NCBI GenBank assembly: GCA_045039925.1
Contig: CP108400.1
Location: forward strand, 1,860,001-1,924,000
DNA length: 64,000 nt
Reading direction: 5' to 3'
From: Yinghuangia sp045039925
GTDB lineage: Bacteria; Actinomycetota; Actinomycetes; Streptomycetales; Streptomycetaceae
In this document: positions 61,220 to 64,000 of the stretch, piece after piece
Layout: each line of letters starts with the position of its first letter
Numbering within the stretch: the stretch's first letter is position 1
Translations under genes and position numbers: made by a program
Notes under the pieces: model-generated
The model's database searches: none
What the model was told of the DNA's origin: nothing
Seen by the model: only the letters and a program-made list of their open reading frames with translations

Positions 61220-62782
61220 ATGACTGATCTGGCGAAGCCCCCTTCTTCCGTTTCCACACCCGACATGGTCGAGACGCGGATCGGCGCGCTCGGCTTCCGC
61301 GACGGCATTCCGGACGACGCGGCCTGCGAGAAGGTGTTCGACCACCTCGACCTGGCACATGGCGTGGACGCGTACCTCGCCGGGCTGCCGGGCGTGTCCA
61401 TACAGGCGATCCGGCAGGGGTTCCTGGACGCAGGGGTGCCGGACAACGCGGTGCTGATGTTCTCGGGCCTGATGGACAGCGCGTCGCTGTTCCTGACCGG
61501 CAACGCGGACACCGTTTACTTCCTGAGCTTCCTCGACCTCAGCGACGGGCCGATCGCCTTGCAGGTGCCCACGGGGTGCCTGGGCACGGTCGACGACATG
61601 TGGTTCCGCTGGGTGACCGACTTCGGGCTGCCCGGACCGGACCGCGGGCTCGGCGGCACCTACGTCCTGCTTCCGCCGGGCTACACCGGGCCGCTGCCCG
61701 AGGGCGGGACGTTCGTTGCGCAGTGCGCCACGACGCGCGTATGCATGCTCGGCCGCGCGTTCCTCGAAGGCGACCACCCCGCCCCGACCGTCGCGCGGAT
61801 CAAGGAGACGCTCCGGATCCACCCGTACGTGCCCGGCAGCCTGGGCACCAGCATCGGCGCGTTCCTCGAAGGCCGCGAGCCGCTGGCGCCCGTGGCGCCG
61901 GCGGCGTCCGTCGACCCGCCGACGTTCGTCGAGGGCACCGGGCTGGTGATGAACACCCTTCCCCCGAACGACTTCTCGTTCTACGAACTCCTGAACGCTC
62001 TCGTCCAGGAAGAACCGGCCGAGTCGGTGGACCCCGAGGCCGGCGGCGCGTTCCGCGCGATCGGCATCGCCAAGGGCGAGACGTTCGCTCCCGACGGACG
62101 GATGCGCGGCATCCTCGACGAGGCCGTCGCCCTTGGCAACGCCACCGCCCGCGCCCTGGGCCTGCGCGCCCGCCGCGAGGAGGGCTTCGGCTACTACGAC
62201 GACTCCGCCTGGTACAACCCGCTGTTCGTGGGCGGCTACGACTGGATGTCGCCTCCGCCGGAGATCACCCCCGACGGCGTCGACCCCTATCCGCCGACGT
62301 CCGGGCGGGCCCTCAACTCGCGCACCGCGTTCTTCTACATCGCCACCGGCGACACCCCGGCGATGTGCATGCGCCTGCCGGGCATCGGCTCCCAGTACCT
62401 GATGACCGCCGCCGACTCCGCCGGCGAGCCGTTCGACGGCGCCCGCGCCTACACCCTCACGCTGCCCCCCGGGATCCCCGCCGCCCGGTTCTGGTCCGTC
62501 ACGCTGTACGACAACCAGACCCGCTCCATGCTGCAGACCCCCCAGCGCTACCCCTGGGCCGGCAGCCAGAACTACCCCGGCCCCGCCGCCACCGCCGCGG
62601 CGGACGGCACCACCACCCTCCACTTCGCCCCGGAACGACCGGACGGCGCCGCAGACAGCAACTGGATCCAGACCACGCCCGGCAAGGGATGGTTCGCGAT
62701 CTTGCGCCTCTACAGCCCCGAGCAATCGTTCTTCGACAAGACCTGGCGACCCGGCGAGGTCGAACCCGCACCCACAGCCTGA
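61220..62782 (+). CDS. DUF1254/DUF1214 domain protein
   Basis: The product has 520 residues. The N-terminal part matches DUF1254 (ALGFRDGIPDDAACEKVFDH, GNADTVYFLSFLDLSDGPI, MWFRWVTDFGLPGPDRG). The C-terminal part matches DUF1214 (ARAYTLTLPPGIPAARFWSV, TLYDNQTRSMLQTPQRYP, GKGWFAILRLYSPEQSFFD). No signal peptide is seen, unlike many relatives that are secreted. The biochemical role of the family is unknown. ATG 61220 is a reasonable start, although the ribosome site is weak (CTGGAG). It ends the plus-strand series with the channel and CMD-like genes. Confidence 0.92.
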   Translation: MTDLAKPPSSVSTPDMVETRIGALGFRDGIPDDAACEKVFDHLDLAHGVDAYLAGLPGVSIQAIRQGFLDAGVPDNAVLMFSGLMDSASLFLTGNADTVYFLSFLDLSDGPIALQVPTGCLGTVDDMWFRWVTDFGLPGPDRGLGGTYVLLPPGYTGPLPEGGTFVAQCATTRVCMLGRAFLEGDHPAPTVARIKETLRIHPYVPGSLGTSIGAFLEGREPLAPVAPAASVDPPTFVEGTGLVMNTLPPNDFSFYELLNALVQEEPAESVDPEAGGAFRAIGIAKGETFAPDGRMRGILDEAVALGNATARALGLRARREEGFGYYDDSAWYNPLFVGGYDWMSPPPEITPDGVDPYPPTSGRALNSRTAFFYIATGDTPAMCMRLPGIGSQYLMTAADSAGEPFDGARAYTLTLPPGIPAARFWSVTLYDNQTRSMLQTPQRYPWAGSQNYPGPAATAAADGTTTLHFAPERPDGAADSNWIQTTPGKGWFAILRLYSPEQSFFDKTWRPGEVEPAPTA

Positions 62783-63187
62783 CCGTTGCAACGAGGGCAC
62801 AAGCGACGGCGGGCTACCTGGACTGCGTCCGGCCAGCCAGTCTCTATGCGCATCGCGATGATTCGCGACGATCTGGGACTTGCCGCAGGTGCGTACGAGC
62901 GCTCGTGACCGTGGCCACGAAAAGATGGGGCTTCGGCGAATTCCGTGAAGACGATCATGGTGTGGAGCTGGTCCTGGGTGCTCGGGGGGCAAGCTGCTAT
63001 GAACGCCTGGCGCGGGTTGCGGTAGACACGGTCGCCGTGCTCGGGAAGTCGCTACGGATCAGCACGTTGTACTGAGCCGAGCGCCGCCTGTCCTGCCTGT
63101 GGCACGTCGTCTGGGCGGGTCCACGGCTGCTGTCGTGCCCGGCGGCGCGGGCAGCCGCGTGCGCCGCGCCCGCCCGGGGCGCAGCGA
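62783..63187. other. 405-base stretch without a confident gene
   Basis: Composition is lower in GC around 62810-63080. Both strands have short open frames, but none is protein-like throughout. No hairpin, tRNA or repeat was recognised. It may contain decayed mobile DNA, but this cannot be shown by eye. Confidence 0.35.
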
Positions 63188-64000
63188 TCATGTCTTGGCG
63201 GTGTGCTCGCGCGAGTTCGTCACCCGGCCGGAGGCCGCGAGCAGCGCGATCACCGCGAGGAGGACCAGCAGGACGGTCACCAGCAGCAGGATCGTCCATC
63301 CCGTGGGGTGGTTCCACAGGGCGAAGCCCAGGGCGACTACGAGCAGCAGCCCGAGGGTGATCCACCTGCGCTGGGCGGCCACCCAGGTGCCGGCCTTCCC
63401 GGTTTCGATGCCGTGCGCGTCGCCCCAGCGGGCGACGGAGTCCGCGGTGTGCTCCAGCTTCCCGCGCAGGGCCCGCGGCAGCCGTCCGGGGCCGGACAGG
63501 TAGGCGCCGAGCGCCACCACGATGCCCAGGACCAGTGCGGTGCGCAGGGCGAGTCTGAGGAAGCGCAGGAGGGTGTCGAAGATCGCGGCGGCGGCGTCCG
63601 GCGACTGGACCTGTGCGGGCAGGTGGTCGAGGTAGTAGCGGCGGGCGACGGCGAGACCGATGATCAGGAGCAGGCAGGCGGCGGCTGCGCACAGCGTGGT
63701 GGTCACCAGCGCGCGGCGGCGCCTGCGGGCGAGGAACACCCCGGCCGCGCCGAGGACCACGGTGATGACGGGCAGCCAGTTGCCCAGTACGTCGAGTGCG
63801 TGCGCCCCGCCCCGGATCTTTTCGAGCTTGTCGGACTGGACGAGTACCAGTTCCTTGTCGACCTCGGGGATGTTCTCCGCGGGGCTGACGCCGGCGTCCA
63901 CCAGTTCCTGCTTGACGGATTCCACCGCGGTGCCGACGTTGAGGGTGACGGTGCCCTGGTTGACGCCGACCGCGCCGCGGCCCTGGCCGGTGAGCGCGTC
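63188..64000 (-). CDS. integral membrane protein, 5' end beyond window
   Basis: The frame is open to the right edge, so the N-terminus is missing; 270 residues are visible. The visible part begins ALTGQGRGAVGVNQGTVTLN, an extracytoplasmic-looking region. It has membrane segments at VLGNWLPVITVVLGAAGVFL, TTLCAAAACLLLIIGLAVA, LALRTALVLGIVVALGAYL, and two close to the end (ITLGLLLVVALGFALWN, ILLLVTVLLVLLAVIALLA). A cytoplasmic loop with RGKLEHTADSVARWGDAHG lies between. It resembles conserved streptomycete membrane proteins of unknown function. Confidence 0.8.
   Translation of the reverse strand, partial: DALTGQGRGAVGVNQGTVTLNVGTAVESVKQELVDAGVSPAENIPEVDKELVLVQSDKLEKIRGGAHALDVLGNWLPVITVVLGAAGVFLARRRRRALVTTTLCAAAACLLLIIGLAVARRYYLDHLPAQVQSPDAAAAIFDTLLRFLRLALRTALVLGIVVALGAYLSGPGRLPRALRGKLEHTADSVARWGDAHGIETGKAGTWVAAQRRWITLGLLLVVALGFALWNHPTGWTILLLVTVLLVLLAVIALLAASGRVTNSREHTAKT

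Noticed and set aside
44009..64000. Second copy of the tRNA-Leu 3' end as the right attachment site
   Set aside because: I scanned by eye for GGTTCAAGTCCCCC and CTCGGACACGA and found no match beyond short chance similarities, so no right end is annotated.

Overview
The window is very GC-rich with strong third-position GC bias, GTG starts and long open frames on the non-coding strand. It carries mshC (mycothiol synthesis) and two chaplin genes. This points to an actinomycete of the Streptomycetaceae (Streptomyces or a close genus). From about 26.2 to 43.7 kb the gene order (mshC, SCO1664-like, DUF3090, histidine phosphatase, corA, LLM oxidoreductase, aldo/keto reductase, HHH protein, DUF5703, long chaplin, short chaplin, M20 peptidase) resembles, from memory, the chpC-chpH neighbourhood of Streptomyces coelicolor.

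Layout. (1) About 1-19.8 kb: an exopolysaccharide/cell-surface glycan locus. It has eight glycosyltransferases, a Wzm/Wzt ABC exporter, a fused Wzz/BY-kinase-like protein, a GNAT protein, a multi-pass membrane protein that may be a polymerase, and a DegT-type sugar aminotransferase. A macrodomain protein and uracil-DNA glycosylase are interspersed. Two polycistronic blocks are evident: 9.36 to 3.76 kb on minus and 12.5 to 19.7 kb on plus, with overlapping start and stop codons. (2) 19.9-26.2 kb: an ADP-ribosylglycohydrolase-like gene, a Tyr/Pro-rich protein, then a TetR regulator divergent from a TauD-like dioxygenase, an orphan family-5 solute-binding lipoprotein and an SDR. (3) 26.2-43.7 kb: the conserved core described above, interrupted by a TetR-MFS efflux pair with a twin-palindrome operator. 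(4) tRNA-Leu(GAG) at 43.9 kb, and a large serine recombinase whose 3' end reads antisense into that tRNA. This marks an integrated element. (5) 44-58 kb: accessory DNA. It holds a pentapeptide-repeat membrane protein, a giant 2413-residue multi-LamG protein, a frameshifted gene, an IS701-type transposase remnant and two convergent RTX-repeat fragments. (6) 58.3-64 kb: DUF2254 membrane protein, a potassium-channel-like protein, a small AhpD/CMD-like protein, a DUF1254/DUF1214 protein and the end of another membrane protein.

How the genes may work together. The first region would build a glycan on a lipid carrier with the glycosyltransferases, modify it (acetyl- and aminotransferase), control its length with the Wzz-like protein, and export it through Wzm/Wzt or through a Wzy-like route. 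The chaplins coat aerial hyphae; the long one carries a class E sortase-type signal. The most unusual items are the giant LamG protein in the tRNA-linked island, the recombinase-tRNA overlap, the single-domain long chaplin with a PPTT stalk, the motif-depleted RecD-like protein, and two tandem-repeat arrays that begin at stop codons. Functional statements come from reading motifs by eye; no database search was run.
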